A stretch of DNA of 64,000 nt, taken from positions 1 to 64,000 of the forward strand of contig NZ_JACCJZ010000020.1 in the NCBI RefSeq assembly GCF_013425765.1. The letters are read 5' to 3'. Shown in pieces: positions 45,761 to 55,193 of this stretch (position 1 is its first letter; every line of letters starts with the position of its first letter). This stretch comes from Luteimonas deserti. Its GTDB lineage: Bacteria; Pseudomonadota; Gammaproteobacteria; Xanthomonadales; Xanthomonadaceae. Under the pieces are notes generated by a model. That model ran no database searches and had not been told where the DNA came from. It saw only the letters and a program-made list of their open reading frames with translations. The position numbers were made by a program, and so were the translations under genes.

Positions 45761-46777
45761 TTACCAGCCCGAAACCGCGAGTTTGCCGATCGTGCGTCCG
45801 CTTTCGAGCCGGCGATGGGCGTCGCGCAGGGTCGCCGCGGAGATCGGCGACAAGGTGTCGGTCAGCGTGCCGCGCAGTGCGCCGGCATCGACCAGCTCGG
45901 CCACGCGCGCCAGGATACGGCCCTGCTGGGCCATGTCCGCGGTCTTGAAGCGCGCGCGGGCGAACATGAATTCCCAGTGGATGCCGATGCACTTGGACTT
46001 GTAGGGATCACCGATCTTCAGCGCACCTGCCGGCTCGACGATCAGCCCCACGTGCCCCAGTGGCGCCAGCAGCTCGCCCAGCACATCCCAGTAGCGATCG
46101 GTATCGGCGAAATTGAGCGCGGCATCGACGGCTTCGACGCCGAGCGCTTGGAGCTGGGGGGCGAGATCCCGGCGATGGTCGACGACATGGTCGGCACCCA
46201 GCGCGCGGCACCACGCCGCCGTCTCCTCGCGGGACGCCGTCGCGATCACGGTGAAGCCCGCGAGCTTCGCGAGCTGGATCGCGATCGAACCGACGCCCCC
46301 CGCGCCGGCGATGACCAGCAGGGACCGGCCCGCTCCGCCACCCTCGATGGAATACGGCATGCGCTCGAACAGAAGCTCCCAGGCCGTCAGTGCGGTCAAC
46401 GGCAGGGCGGCGGCCGCGGCGAAATCGAGCGAGGCCGGCTTGCGCGCGGCGATACGCGCGTCGACGAGCTGGAACTGGGCATTGCTGCCCGGCCGGGTGA
46501 TGTCGCCCGCGTAATAGACCGCGTCGCCGACCGAAAACCCCGTCACCTCCGCACCGACGGCATCGATGACGCCGGCGGCATCGTAGCCGAGGATGCGCGG
46601 CGTCGATTCCACCTGGGCCTTCGGCGCGCGCACCTTGGTGTCGACGGGATTCACCGAAACCGCCTCGACCCGCACACGCAGGTCGGATGGTCCCGGCTCC
46701 GGCAGCGGGAGTTCGACGTCCAGCAGCGATTCCGGATCGTCGATCGGCAGATAACGGGTGAGGGCAACGGCTTTCAT
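45761..46777 (-). CDS. Zinc-type alcohol dehydrogenase-like quinone oxidoreductase
   Basis: Medium-chain dehydrogenase/reductase of 338 residues. The catalytic domain starts MKAVALTRYLPIDDPESLLD and includes SVNPVDTKVR and ILGYDAAGVIDAVGAEVTGF; the NADPH-binding fold carries LLVIAGAGGVGSIAIQLAKL. The zinc-ligand cysteines of classical alcohol dehydrogenases are not evident, which fits quinone-oxidoreductase-like members. AAGGAG precedes the ATG. It lies tail to tail with the ATPase gene, 203 bases apart; the function in the cell is not predictable. Confidence 0.9.
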   Translation of the reverse strand: MKAVALTRYLPIDDPESLLDVELPLPEPGPSDLRVRVEAVSVNPVDTKVRAPKAQVESTPRILGYDAAGVIDAVGAEVTGFSVGDAVYYAGDITRPGSNAQFQLVDARIAARKPASLDFAAAAALPLTALTAWELLFERMPYSIEGGGAGRSLLVIAGAGGVGSIAIQLAKLAGFTVIATASREETAAWCRALGADHVVDHRRDLAPQLQALGVEAVDAALNFADTDRYWDVLGELLAPLGHVGLIVEPAGALKIGDPYKSKCIGIHWEFMFARARFKTADMAQQGRILARVAELVDAGALRGTLTDTLSPISAATLRDAHRRLESGRTIGKLAVSGW

Positions 46778-47171
46778 GCGGACTCCTTGACGAACGAGCG
46801 CGCATGTTCGCGCGTCCCGGCACCGCATGGTGACGACGGAAACCGGCGCACGCGCGTCCGGAATCGGTTCGCATCGTTGCGCCAGGAGACTGCCTGCATG
46901 AAAAAAACGGTAGGCCCGTGTGATGACGCGAATGGACCATTCTTGACGCCACGCGCACATCGCCGCTCTGACAATCCGCGCCGTTGAGGGTTCCCGCTCT
47001 ACCCCAAGCCCGGATGAATGCTAAGGCGTTGTGTGGTTGGAATCTTTTAACCGTTACATTAGTGTTAACAACGCCTTCACGCAGCTGACTTTAGGCTATG
47101 TCCCAAGGCGTGCGTTGCGGACGCCTCACTTTGCCCTGACGCATTCCCCCTTCACAAGGAGCTCGTACAAC
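46778..47171. other. Regulatory gap before the OmpA-type porin
   Basis: 394 bases between divergent genes. The right half is markedly AT-rich for this genome and holds TTAAC (47047-47051) and GTTAA (47064-47068) as an inverted repeat with TACATT (47055-47060) between them, a possible -10 under operator control. AAGGAG precedes the porin start. A 29-codon frame at 46898-46987 exists but is not supported. Confidence 0.5.
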
Positions 47172-48248
47172 ATGAATAAGAAACTCCTCGTCGCCGCCCT
47201 GCTGGGTGGCCTCGGACTGGCCCACACTGCCAGCGCCCAGGAGTTCGACGATCGCTGGTACCTGACCAGCTCGGCCGGCTTCAACTTCCAGGCCAATGAT
47301 CGTCGCACCAACGACACCCCGTTCGTCACCCTCGGCATGGGCAAGTTCATCAGCCCGAACTGGTCGGTCGACGGTGAGCTGAATTATCAGAACCCGGGCT
47401 TTGACAGCAGCGTCGAAGGCGCGAACCGCGACCTGAACTGGAGCCAGTACGGCATCTCGGTCGACTTCCGCTACCACTTCATCAATGAAGAGCGCAGCTG
47501 GAACCCTTACCTGCTGATGGGCGTGGGCTACCAGCGCTCGGAAGAAGAGTTCGATAACTTCCCGAGCCCGGATTCCCCGGGTCAGCGCGAGGAGGGCAAC
47601 CTCGCTGCCAAGGTCGGCGCCGGTCTGCAGTCGACCTTCGCCAACCGCGTCGCCGTGCGCGCCGAAGTCGCCTACCGGGCCGATTTCGACGACAACAGCA
47701 TCGCCGCGAATGGTGCGCGTGACTGGGCAGGCTACCCGCACAACTCGAACGAGAGCTACTTCGGTGACGTGATGGCGTCGGTCGGCGTCGTGATCCCGCT
47801 CGGCCCGCCGCCGGTGGCACCGGCTCCGCCGGCTCCGCCGCCGCCGGCACAGGCGCCCGCGCCCGCCCCGGCTCCGGCTCCGGCTCCGATCACCATCGAT
47901 CTGAACGGCGTCAATTTCGACTTCGATCGTTCGACCCTGCGTCCGGATGCTGTTGCGATCCTCAACGAAGCCGTCGAGATCCTGCGTCGTTATCCCGAGC
48001 TGCGCGTCGAAGTCGCCGGTCACACCGACTCGGTCGGTACCGACGCCTACAACCAGCGTCTGTCCGAGCGTCGCGCCCAGGCGGTCTATGACTTCCTGAC
48101 CAGCAATGGCATCGGTTCCGACCGCCTGGTGGGCCCGACCGGTTACGGCGAGAGCCGCCCGATCGCGCCGAACACCAATGCGGACGGTTCGGACAACCCG
48201 GAAGGCCGTGCGCGCAACCGCCGCACCGAGCTGAACGTCCAGAACTGA
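47172..48248 (+). CDS. OmpA-family outer-membrane protein
   Basis: 358 residues. A signal peptide (KLLVAALLGGLGLAHTASAQ) precedes an eight-stranded beta-barrel-like domain to about residue 215, with repeated amphipathic strands ending VMASVGVVIPLG. A Pro/Ala-rich linker follows, then an OmpA C-terminal peptidoglycan-binding domain (FDFDRSTLRPDAVAILNEAV, VEVAGHTDSVGTDAYNQRLS, ERRAQAV) that ties the outer membrane to the wall. AAGGAG lies before the ATG and a strong terminator follows, so it is probably a highly expressed single gene. Confidence 0.94.
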   Translation: MNKKLLVAALLGGLGLAHTASAQEFDDRWYLTSSAGFNFQANDRRTNDTPFVTLGMGKFISPNWSVDGELNYQNPGFDSSVEGANRDLNWSQYGISVDFRYHFINEERSWNPYLLMGVGYQRSEEEFDNFPSPDSPGQREEGNLAAKVGAGLQSTFANRVAVRAEVAYRADFDDNSIAANGARDWAGYPHNSNESYFGDVMASVGVVIPLGPPPVAPAPPAPPPPAQAPAPAPAPAPAPITIDLNGVNFDFDRSTLRPDAVAILNEAVEILRRYPELRVEVAGHTDSVGTDAYNQRLSERRAQAVYDFLTSNGIGSDRLVGPTGYGESRPIAPNTNADGSDNPEGRARNRRTELNVQN

Positions 48249-48269
48249 TCGGACGTCCGGTTGTACCTG

Positions 48270-48301
48270 GAAAGCCCGGCCTCGCGCCGGGCTTTCTTTT
48301 T
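48270..48301 (+). terminator. Intrinsic terminator of the porin
   Basis: gaaagcccggc pairs perfectly with gccgggctttc around CTCGC, followed by TTTTT. Confidence 0.92.
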
Positions 48302-48480
48302 GCGCGTGCCTTTTGCGCGTGATGCTTCACAGCCACGAGTGTGGATGCGAGTGCCGTCATGCTCCTTGTGAGGCACGGCCACGTCACCCCGCTTTGGTGA
48401 ATGCGGGTGGAGTTAATTTTTCCTTGTGGGCTATGTACTTGGGGCATACACTTCAGGCCGATTCGACCCGGAGCCTCCCT

Positions 48481-48969
48481 GTGCGCGCCATCCTGTTCCT
48501 CTCGCTCGCCGTTTCCCCGTTCGCTGCGCAGGCAATCGACTGCGCCAATGTCGATGCGGGCGCAGCCCGCCCGGTACAGGCCGCCGCGCTGGCGCCGGTT
48601 TCGCCGGAACTCGACGCCCCGAGCTACCGGCTCGGAACCACCGCGGTTCTCTCGCGCGCCTACGACGATGCGCAATCGGCGGACCAGGTGGTGTTGCGGC
48701 TGGACATCGAGCAGTGCCAGAACGTCGCGATGGCCGCACCCGCCGCGGGTGCGGTGAGTGCCAACGATCCGGCCGCCTATGTCAAGCAGACCGAGTTCGA
48801 CAATACGCCGTACCGGTTCAACATGACCCAAGGCGGCAAGCGGATGACCGCGGACGATTTCGATGCGTGGCTGAAGTCGAACGGTTACACCGTGGGCAGC
48901 CGCCGCGTGGATCCGAACGCGCCGGCCGTCGAAGCCGCGGTGCCGGGCGAGGCGACGCCGGCCGAATGA
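48481..48969 (+). CDS. Secreted protein of unknown function
   Basis: 162 residues starting with GTG, with GGAG 7-8 bases before it. A signal peptide (VRAILFLSLAVSPFAAQA) precedes a mature part with two cysteines, DCANVDAG and DIEQCQNVA, that could form a disulfide. The segment TEFDNTPYRFNMTQGGKRMT and DDFDAWLKSNGY look conserved, the end is Ala/Pro/Glu-rich. No family was recognised. It stands alone between the porin and the pseudouridine synthase. Confidence 0.75.
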   Translation: MRAILFLSLAVSPFAAQAIDCANVDAGAARPVQAAALAPVSPELDAPSYRLGTTAVLSRAYDDAQSADQVVLRLDIEQCQNVAMAAPAAGAVSANDPAAYVKQTEFDNTPYRFNMTQGGKRMTADDFDAWLKSNGYTVGSRRVDPNAPAVEAAVPGEATPAE

Positions 48970-49054
48970 GCCGGCTCACCGCGTGGCATGCAACGGCCTG
49001 CGAGAGCGGGCCGTTGTCGTGTCCGGACACGGGGCCTGCCGAAGGCTGCGCCGA

Positions 49055-49807
49055 ATGAGCGGGCGGCCGAACCGGGAGGGCGTACGCCACGGCCTGGCGC
49101 GTGTGCTGTCCAAGCGCGGTCTGTGCTCGCGCAGCGAGGCGGAGCGTCGTGTGCGCGAAGGCCGGGTGCGGGTGGCCGGGCGGGTGGTCCGCGATCCGGA
49201 GTATCCGGTGTTGCTGGATGCGGCGAACATCGAACTCGACGGGGTGGGCGCGAGCGCGGTCGCTCACCGCTATCTGATGCTCAACAAGCCGCGCGGCCTG
49301 GTCACCACCGCCCAGGACGAGCGCGGTCGCGACACCGTGTATCGATGCTTCGGGGATGCCGAGCTGGGCTGGATCGCGCCCGTCGGTCGGCTCGACAAGG
49401 CCAGCGAAGGCCTGCTGCTGTTCTCGAGCGATCCTGCGTGGGCGGCCGGTGTGTCGGATCCGGCCCGCGGGCCCGTCAAGACCTACCACGTGCAGATCGA
49501 GGGGCTGCCTGACGACCGTCTGCTCGCCGCTCTGCACGCGGGAATCGAAGACGCGGGCGAGTGGCTGCGCGTCGGCGCCGCGCGTGTGCTCCGGCTGGGC
49601 GGACGCAATGCCTGGCTCGAGGTCGTGCTCGACGAAGGCAGGAACCGGCAGATCCGCCGCCTGCTCGGCGCGCACGGCATCGCGGTCATGCGTCTCGTGC
49701 GCGTGGCGATCGGGCGGATCGAGCTCGGCGGACTGGCCAAGGGCGCCTGGCGGGAATTGACCGATGGCGAGGTCGCCCAACTGCGGCCCGGTGCACGCGC
49801 GGACTGA
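49055..49807 (+). CDS. Pseudouridine synthase of the RsuA/RluB/E/F family
   Basis: 250 residues. An N-terminal S4 RNA-binding domain (RHGLARVLSKRGLCSRSEAE) is followed by the catalytic domain: YLMLNKPRGLVTT and GRLDKASEGLLLFSSD with the catalytic aspartate, and EGRNRQIRRLLGAHG. It isomerises a uridine in rRNA; the target site cannot be told here. The ATG was chosen because the S4 domain begins just after it; an earlier start would lie in the spacer after the secreted-protein gene. Confidence 0.9.
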   Translation: MSGRPNREGVRHGLARVLSKRGLCSRSEAERRVREGRVRVAGRVVRDPEYPVLLDAANIELDGVGASAVAHRYLMLNKPRGLVTTAQDERGRDTVYRCFGDAELGWIAPVGRLDKASEGLLLFSSDPAWAAGVSDPARGPVKTYHVQIEGLPDDRLLAALHAGIEDAGEWLRVGAARVLRLGGRNAWLEVVLDEGRNRQIRRLLGAHGIAVMRLVRVAIGRIELGGLAKGAWRELTDGEVAQLRPGARAD

Positions 49808-49916
49808 GGCCCCGCTGCGCCGGGGTGCGCGGCAATCCTGGAGACTCCAGGCCGGCGCGGGCCACCCGCAAGGCACGTGCGGTCCACGGACCGCCGGGCC
49901 CGGCGTCCGCCGCTCT

Positions 49917-50372
49917 TCAGGGGCCGATGTCCCGATGGAATTCGAGTGCAAGCCGACGCCCCGACACGTCGGCGATCTCCAGCGCCACGCGCAGGGTGTC
50001 CGGCGGAGTCGTGCGGACCAGGGCGACATATTCGGGCGCATCGCCGGCCCGCACCTCGCGGAACTCGAGCGGCTGGCTCACGCCGCGCAGATCGCGCACC
50101 CGCCCCTGCACGCGCGCAGGCACGGCGTGCCCGCCCTCGCGCAGGGCGACCACGACGAGCACCTGTCCTCTCCGACGCTCGACACCGTAGCGCGACGCGA
50201 TCGCGGCCCCGAGCGCCGCCGTCGGAACCAGTGTCGCGGTGACCTCGGCATCACCGAGCATCGCGGTCGCAGGCGGATCGGCGGCCGTGGTGTCCGGGCC
50301 CTGCGCCGGCGGCGCGCCGCAGGCGCACAGCAGCGCCGCGGCGAGCAGTGCCGTCGTGGCCCGGTCAATCAT
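49917..50372 (-). CDS. DUF4426-like lipoprotein
   Basis: 151 residues. The N-terminus ATTALLAAALLCACGAPP is a lipoprotein signal with a lipobox cysteine. The remainder is a beta-rich domain (TATLVPTAALGAAIASRYGV, LVVVALREGGHAVPARVQGR) resembling the DUF4426 family, usually encoded next to proC. Its start overlaps the proC stop by 8 bases, so it is co-translated. Function unknown. Confidence 0.82.
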   Translation of the reverse strand: MIDRATTALLAAALLCACGAPPAQGPDTTAADPPATAMLGDAEVTATLVPTAALGAAIASRYGVERRRGQVLVVVALREGGHAVPARVQGRVRDLRGVSQPLEFREVRAGDAPEYVALVRTTPPDTLRVALEIADVSGRRLALEFHRDIGP

Positions 50373-51222
50373 TGGCTGCAGCCAGTTCCGCGCCGCGGCG
50401 CGTTGCGCGGTCGATCGCCTCGCCCATCAGGGTGCGCAGGCCGCCGCCTTCGAGGACCTCGATCGCCGCCTGTGTGGTGCCGCCGGGCGACGTGACCCGG
50501 CGACGCAGCTCCGAGGGCGTCGCGCCGTCCTCCACCAGCATGCGCGCAGCGCCGAGCACCGTCTGCTGCACCAGGGTGCGTGCGGCGTCCGCCTCCAGTC
50601 CCTGCGCGACCGCGGCCGCCTCCATGGCTTCGGCCAGCAGGAAGACATAAGCCGGCCCGCTGCCGGAGACCGCCGTGACCGCATCCATCTGCGCTTCCGC
50701 TTCGAGCCAGACGGTGTCGCCCGCGCTGCGCAGCAGGGCGTCGGCGTACGCGCGTCCGGCGGCATCCACATTGGCGTTGGCATACAGGCCGGTCACGCCG
50801 GCGCCCAGCAGGGCCGGGGTGTTGGGCATCGTACGCACGATGGCCAGATCGCCACCCAGCCAGCGCTCGAGCTGGACGGCGGTGATGCCGGCCGCGATCG
50901 ACAGCACCAGCGGGCGAGCACTGCGCGCCTCGTCAGCCAGTGCGGTGCAGACCTCACGCATGACCTGCGGTTTGGTGGCCAGCACCCACGTCACGGCGCC
51001 GGCGACCGCGTCGGTGGCGTGTGCGAACGCCGCCACGCCGAAGTCGCGCGTCAGCGCCGCACGCGTGTCCGCATCCGGATCGACGACGCGGATCCGCTCA
51101 GGCGGGGTGCCGCGCGCGGTCAGGCCCCCGATCAGGCTGCGGGCCATGTTGCCACCGCCGATGAAGGCGATCGGGCTGTCGAACAGCGGGGAAGCGGCGG
51201 CGTCGGACTCGGCCATGCGCAT
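50365..51222 (-). CDS. proC: Pyrroline-5-carboxylate reductase
   Basis: Last step of proline synthesis, NADPH-dependent reduction of pyrroline-5-carboxylate. About 285 residues: the Rossmann motif IAFIGGGNMARSLIGGLTAR near residue 18, IVRTMPNTPALLGAGVTGLY, and the C-terminal substrate motif AVSGSGPAYVFLLAEAMEAA and VTSPGGTTQAAIEVLE. Two ATG codons two residues apart are possible starts; the first was taken. It precedes the DUF4426 lipoprotein gene and follows yggS with about 47 bases between. Confidence 0.96.
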   Translation of the reverse strand: MRMAESDAAASPLFDSPIAFIGGGNMARSLIGGLTARGTPPERIRVVDPDADTRAALTRDFGVAAFAHATDAVAGAVTWVLATKPQVMREVCTALADEARSARPLVLSIAAGITAVQLERWLGGDLAIVRTMPNTPALLGAGVTGLYANANVDAAGRAYADALLRSAGDTVWLEAEAQMDAVTAVSGSGPAYVFLLAEAMEAAAVAQGLEADAARTLVQQTVLGAARMLVEDGATPSELRRRVTSPGGTTQAAIEVLEGGGLRTLMGEAIDRATRRGAELAAAND

Positions 51223-51269
51223 CGGCTCGGAAACGGGCGGAAGCGCGATGGTAGCCGGTCGCGCCAGGG

Positions 51270-51965
51270 TCATCGGGGGACGCGCGGGCGGGCGCCGAAC
51301 AGGGCCGAGCCGACGCGCACCATGGTCGCGCCCTCGGCGACCGCGACTTCCAGATCGTCGCTCATGCCCATCGACAGGGTGTCGATACCGGGGTCGGCGC
51401 CGGCGACCAGGTCGAACAGGCGCCGCATGCGCACGAATGCATCGCGGCGCGCATCGGGATCGGGATGTGGCGCCGGGATCGCCATCAGTCCACGCAGGCG
51501 AAGGCTCGGTGCAGCGCGGATCGCCTCGACCAGTGCGCCCACATCCTCGGGGCGGCAGCCATGCTTGCTGGATTCGTCGTCGATGTTCACCTGCACCAGC
51601 ACGTTGAGGGGCCCGCGCGCGGCCGGACGGTGTGCGGCGAGGGCATCGACGAGCTTCCGGCGATCCACGGTCTGCACCCAGTCGAACACCTCGGCCGCCT
51701 GCCTGGCCTTGTTCGATTGCAAGTGGCCGATGAGATGCCATTCGAGTCCCAGACCGGACAGCGCCTGGATCTTGCCGGCAGCCTCCTGCACATAGTTCTC
51801 GCCGAAGGCGCGCTGTCCTGCCGTGGCCACGGCGGCGAGGGCTTCGGCGCCATGGGTCTTGCCCACGGCCAGCAGCCGGACCGGCGCCACCCGTCCCGCG
51901 TCGCGACGCGCGCGATCGATGCGGGCGAGGAGTGCCTCGAGGGTGGCGGCGGCGGTATCGGGCAC
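51270..51965 (-). CDS. Pyridoxal-phosphate homeostasis protein YggS
   Basis: 231 residues, starting with GTG; AAGGAG lies 7 bases upstream, which fixes the start. The single-domain fold-type III barrel shows LLAVGKTHG (cofactor lysine), FGENYVQEAAGK, WHLIGHLQSNKAR and LSMGMSDDLEVAVAEGATMVRVGSALFG (phosphate loop). Family members bind PLP and buffer its level. It is divergent from pilT. Confidence 0.95.
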   Translation of the reverse strand: MPDTAAATLEALLARIDRARRDAGRVAPVRLLAVGKTHGAEALAAVATAGQRAFGENYVQEAAGKIQALSGLGLEWHLIGHLQSNKARQAAEVFDWVQTVDRRKLVDALAAHRPAARGPLNVLVQVNIDDESSKHGCRPEDVGALVEAIRAAPSLRLRGLMAIPAPHPDPDARRDAFVRMRRLFDLVAGADPGIDTLSMGMSDDLEVAVAEGATMVRVGSALFGARPRVPR

Positions 51966-52013
51966 GGTGGATCTCCTTCGCGGTGGGCTGGCTCCGGGGC
52001 GCGGATCCGGGTC

Positions 52014-52019
52014 TATACT
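52014..52019 (+). promoter_or_regulatory. Possible -10 box of pilT
   Basis: TATACT lies 73 bases before the pilT start. No clear -35 hexamer was seen at 17 bases, so this is a weak call. Confidence 0.35.
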
Positions 52020-52092
52020 GCCGCCGGGGACAGGGTGCCACCAGCCGACGGGCCGGGCGCGCGCCGTGCGGATCATCATCAAGGGGTGTTGC

Positions 52093-53130
52093 ATGGATAT
52101 CGCCGAACTGTTGGCGTTCTCGGTCAAGAACAAGGCGTCGGACCTGCATCTGTCGGCAGGCCTGCCGCCGATGATCCGGGTCGACGGCGACGTGCGTCGC
52201 ATCAACATCCCGGCGCTCGAGCACAAGCAGGTGCACGCGCTGATCTACGACATCATGTCGGACAAGCAGCGCCGCGACTACGAGGAATTTCTCGAGGTCG
52301 ACTTCTCGTTCGAGATTCCGGGCCTGGCGCGCTTCCGCGTCAACGCGTTCAACCAGAACCGCGGCGCCGGTGCGGTCTTCCGCACCATTCCGTCCGAGGT
52401 GCTGACCCTCGAAGACCTCAACACGCCGCCGATCTTCCGCCAGCTGATCGACCAGCCGCAGGGTCTGATCCTGGTGACCGGGCCGACCGGCTCCGGCAAG
52501 TCGACCACGCTCGCGGCGATGCTCGACCACATCAACAAGAACGAATACGCGCACATCCTCTCGGTCGAGGATCCGATCGAATTCGTGCACACCTCGCAGA
52601 AGTGCCTGATCAACCAGCGCGAAGTGCACCGCGACACGCACGGCTTCAACGAGGCGCTGCGCTCGGCGCTGCGTGAGGATCCGGACTACATCCTGGTCGG
52701 CGAATTGCGCGACCTCGAGACCATCCGCCTGGCGCTCACCGCCGCGGAAACCGGCCATCTGGTGTTCGGCACGCTGCACACATCGAGCGCGGCCAAGACC
52801 ATCGACCGCATCATCGATGTCTTCCCCGCCGGCGAGAAGCCGATGGTGCGTTCGATGCTGTCCGAATCGCTGCGCGCGGTGATCTCGCAGGCGCTGCTGA
52901 AGAAGGTCGGCGGCGGCCGGACCGCGGCCTGGGAAATCATGGTCGGCACGCCCGCCATCCGCAACCTGATCCGCGAGGACAAGGTGGCGCAGATGTATTC
53001 GGCGATCCAGACCGGCCAGTCGGTCGGGATGATGACGCTCGACCAGCATCTGCAGGACCTGGTGAAGCGCGGCCTGATCACCCGGCCGCACGCCAAGGAA
53101 TACGCCAAGGACAAGCGGCTGTTCGAGTGA
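52093..53130 (+). CDS. pilT: Type IV pilus retraction ATPase PilT
   Basis: Hexameric inner-membrane ATPase that powers pilus retraction and twitching. The 345 residues include LVTGPTGSGKSTTLAAMLDH (Walker A), ILSVEDPIEFVHTSQKCLIN (Asp box), LREDPDYILVGELRDLETIR (Walker B) and ETGHLVFGTLHTSSAAKTID (His box). It is followed by pilU, and yggS and proC lie divergently upstream, the common arrangement. Confidence 0.97.
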   Translation: MDIAELLAFSVKNKASDLHLSAGLPPMIRVDGDVRRINIPALEHKQVHALIYDIMSDKQRRDYEEFLEVDFSFEIPGLARFRVNAFNQNRGAGAVFRTIPSEVLTLEDLNTPPIFRQLIDQPQGLILVTGPTGSGKSTTLAAMLDHINKNEYAHILSVEDPIEFVHTSQKCLINQREVHRDTHGFNEALRSALREDPDYILVGELRDLETIRLALTAAETGHLVFGTLHTSSAAKTIDRIIDVFPAGEKPMVRSMLSESLRAVISQALLKKVGGGRTAAWEIMVGTPAIRNLIREDKVAQMYSAIQTGQSVGMMTLDQHLQDLVKRGLITRPHAKEYAKDKRLFE

Positions 53131-53201
53131 CGGACCGCGCTTTTTGATGCGCTCGCGGCCACGCACGGCCGCGGCGCGAGTCGGGATCCCGGAGGATCGC
53201 C

Positions 53202-54332
53202 ATGAGCAGTATCGATTTCACCTCGTTCCTCAAGCTGATGGCCCATCAGAAGGCCTCGGACCTGTTCATCACCGCCGGCATGCCGCCGTCGATCAAGGTG
53301 CACGGCAAGATCTCGCCGATCACCCAGAATCCGCTGACCCCGCAGCAGGCGCGCGATCTGGTGCTCAACGTGATGACCCCGCCGCAGCGCGAGGAATTCG
53401 AGAAGACCCACGAGTGCAATTTCGCGATCGGCGTTGCCGGCGTCGGCCGCTTCCGCATCTCGTGCTTCTACCAGCGCAACCAGGTCGGCATGGTGCTGCG
53501 CCGGATCGAGACGCACATCCCGACGATCGAGGAGCTCAATCTTCCGCCGATCATCAAGACGCTGGCGATGACCAAGCGCGGCATCGTGATCTTCGTCGGT
53601 GCGACCGGTACGGGTAAGTCGACGTCGCTGGCCGCGATGATCGGCTATCGCAACCAGAACTCCACCGGCCACATCATCACGATCGAGGACCCGATCGAAT
53701 TCGTGCACAAGCACGCGGGCTGCATCATCACCCAGCGCGAGGTCGGCATCGACACCGACAGCTGGGACGCCGCGCTGAAGAACACCCTGCGCCAGGCGCC
53801 GGACGTGATCATGATCGGCGAGGTGCGCACGCGCGAGGGCATGGATCATGCGATCGCCTTCGCGGAAACCGGCCACCTGGTGCTGTGCACGCTGCATGCG
53901 AACAACGCCAACCAGGCGATGGACCGCATCATCAACTTCTTCCCCGAAGACCGCCGCAACCAGCTGCTGATGGACCTGTCGCTCAATCTCAAGGGCGTGG
54001 TCGCGCAGCAGCTGATTCCCACGCCTGACGGCAAGGGCCGGCGCGCGGCGATGGAGATCATGCTCGGAACGCCGCTGGTGCAGGACTACATCCGCGACGG
54101 CGAGATCCACAAGCTCAAGGAGGTCATGAAGGAATCGACCAACCTGGGCATGAAGACCTTCGACCAGGCGCTGTTCGAGCTCTATCAGGCCGGCGAGATC
54201 TCCTACGAGGACGCGCTGCGCTACGCCGACTCCGCGAACGAGGTGCGCCTGCGCATCAAGCTCGCCCAGGGCGGCGATGCGCGCACGCTGTCGCAGGGAC
54301 TCGATGGGGTCGAGGTGGCCGAGGTGCGCTGA
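53202..54332 (+). CDS. pilU: PilT-dependent retraction ATPase PilU
   Basis: 376 residues, a PilT paralogue that assists retraction. It shows VIFVGATGTGKSTSLAAMIG (Walker A), HIITIEDPIEFVHKHAGCII (Asp box), LRQAPDVIMIGEVRTREGMD (Walker B) and ETGHLVLCTLHANNANQAMD (His box). GGAGGA precedes the ATG, 71 bases after pilT; co-transcription is likely. A hairpin follows. Confidence 0.96.
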   Translation: MSSIDFTSFLKLMAHQKASDLFITAGMPPSIKVHGKISPITQNPLTPQQARDLVLNVMTPPQREEFEKTHECNFAIGVAGVGRFRISCFYQRNQVGMVLRRIETHIPTIEELNLPPIIKTLAMTKRGIVIFVGATGTGKSTSLAAMIGYRNQNSTGHIITIEDPIEFVHKHAGCIITQREVGIDTDSWDAALKNTLRQAPDVIMIGEVRTREGMDHAIAFAETGHLVLCTLHANNANQAMDRIINFFPEDRRNQLLMDLSLNLKGVVAQQLIPTPDGKGRRAAMEIMLGTPLVQDYIRDGEIHKLKEVMKESTNLGMKTFDQALFELYQAGEISYEDALRYADSANEVRLRIKLAQGGDARTLSQGLDGVEVAEVR

Positions 54333-54352
54333 GCCCGCGTCCACGGCCCATG

Positions 54353-54377
54353 CAACGCCCCGTCCTGCGGGGCGTTG
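54353..54377 (+). terminator. Hairpin after pilU
   Basis: caacgccccg and cggggcgttg form a perfect 10-bp stem around TCCTG. The bases after it (TCGTAT) are only weakly T-rich. Confidence 0.55.
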
Positions 54378-54507
54378 TCGTATCCGGGCTGCGCAACGCA
54401 GTGTTGCCCACGCCCGTCACGTCGCGGCGGTATGGTGAGGACCCGTTGTCGCCAACTTGACCCCCGTCAGGGGACAATGTCGCGCATTCATTCAAAGGAG
54501 ACCGCTG

Positions 54508-55134
54508 ATGGCCTACACCCTCCCCGAGCTGGGCTACGCGTACGACGCGCTCGAGCCGCATATCGATGCCAAGACGATGGAAATCCATCACACGAAGCAT
54601 CACCAGACCTACATCAACAACGCCAATGCCGCGCTCGAAGGCACGGAATGGGCCGACACGCCGGTCGAAGAGCTAATCGCCGATCTCGACGCGCTGCCCG
54701 AAGACAAGCGCGGCCCGCTGCGCAACAACGCCGGCGGCCATGCCAACCATTCGCTGTTCTGGACGGTCATGTCGCCCAATGGCGGCGGCAATCCGGTCGG
54801 CGATGTCGCCAAGCACATCGACAGCGATCTCGGTGGCTTCGACGCGTTCAAGGAAGCCTTCACCAAGGCCGCCGTCAGCCGTTTCGGCAGTGGCTGGGCG
54901 TGGCTGTCGGTCGACAAGAGCGGCGCCCTCAAGGTCGAGAGCAGCGCCAACCAGGACAATCCGCTGATGAAGGGCATCGGCTCGGGCAACACCCCGATCC
55001 TCGGCCTGGACGTCTGGGAGCATGCCTACTATCTGAATTACCAGAACCGCCGCCCGGACTACATCGCCGCGTTCTACAACGTGGTCGACTGGAACGAGGT
55101 CGAGCGCCGCTACCAGGCAGCGGTCAAGGGCTGA
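54508..55134 (+). CDS. sodA: Superoxide dismutase, manganese type
   Basis: Dismutates superoxide in the cytoplasm. The 208 residues start [20 protein letters not shown] and hold metal ligands in [33 protein letters not shown] and [30 protein letters not shown] is the manganese form, rather than the AAQVWNHTFYW of iron enzymes, but metal use should be treated as likely. AAAGGAG precedes the ATG. Confidence 0.96.
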   Translation: MAYTLPELGYAYDALEPHIDAKTMEIHHTKHHQTYINNANAALEGTEWADTPVEELIADLDALPEDKRGPLRNNAGGHANHSLFWTVMSPNGGGNPVGDVAKHIDSDLGGFDAFKEAFTKAAVSRFGSGWAWLSVDKSGALKVESSANQDNPLMKGIGSGNTPILGLDVWEHAYYLNYQNRRPDYIAAFYNVVDWNEVERRYQAAVKG

Positions 55135-55193
55135 GTGTTTCGCCTCGAAGTGATGCCCATTCCGGCCGCGAAAGCGGCCGGAATGCTGTCGGG

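Noticed and set aside
42552..45992. Minus-strand frame of over 1,100 codons over the SMC-type ATPase
   Set aside because: Shadow of the plus-strand gene, which has Walker A, signature and Walker B motifs in the right order.
46898..46987. 29-codon frame starting MKKTVGPCDD
   Set aside because: There is an AGGAG-like site, but the frame is too short, has no recognised family and lies in a promoter region. Kept as a possibility only.
49917..53166. Very long minus-strand frame spanning proC, yggS and beyond
   Set aside because: Only the proC part is a real protein in this frame; yggS is in another frame with its own ribosome site and pilT is on the plus strand.
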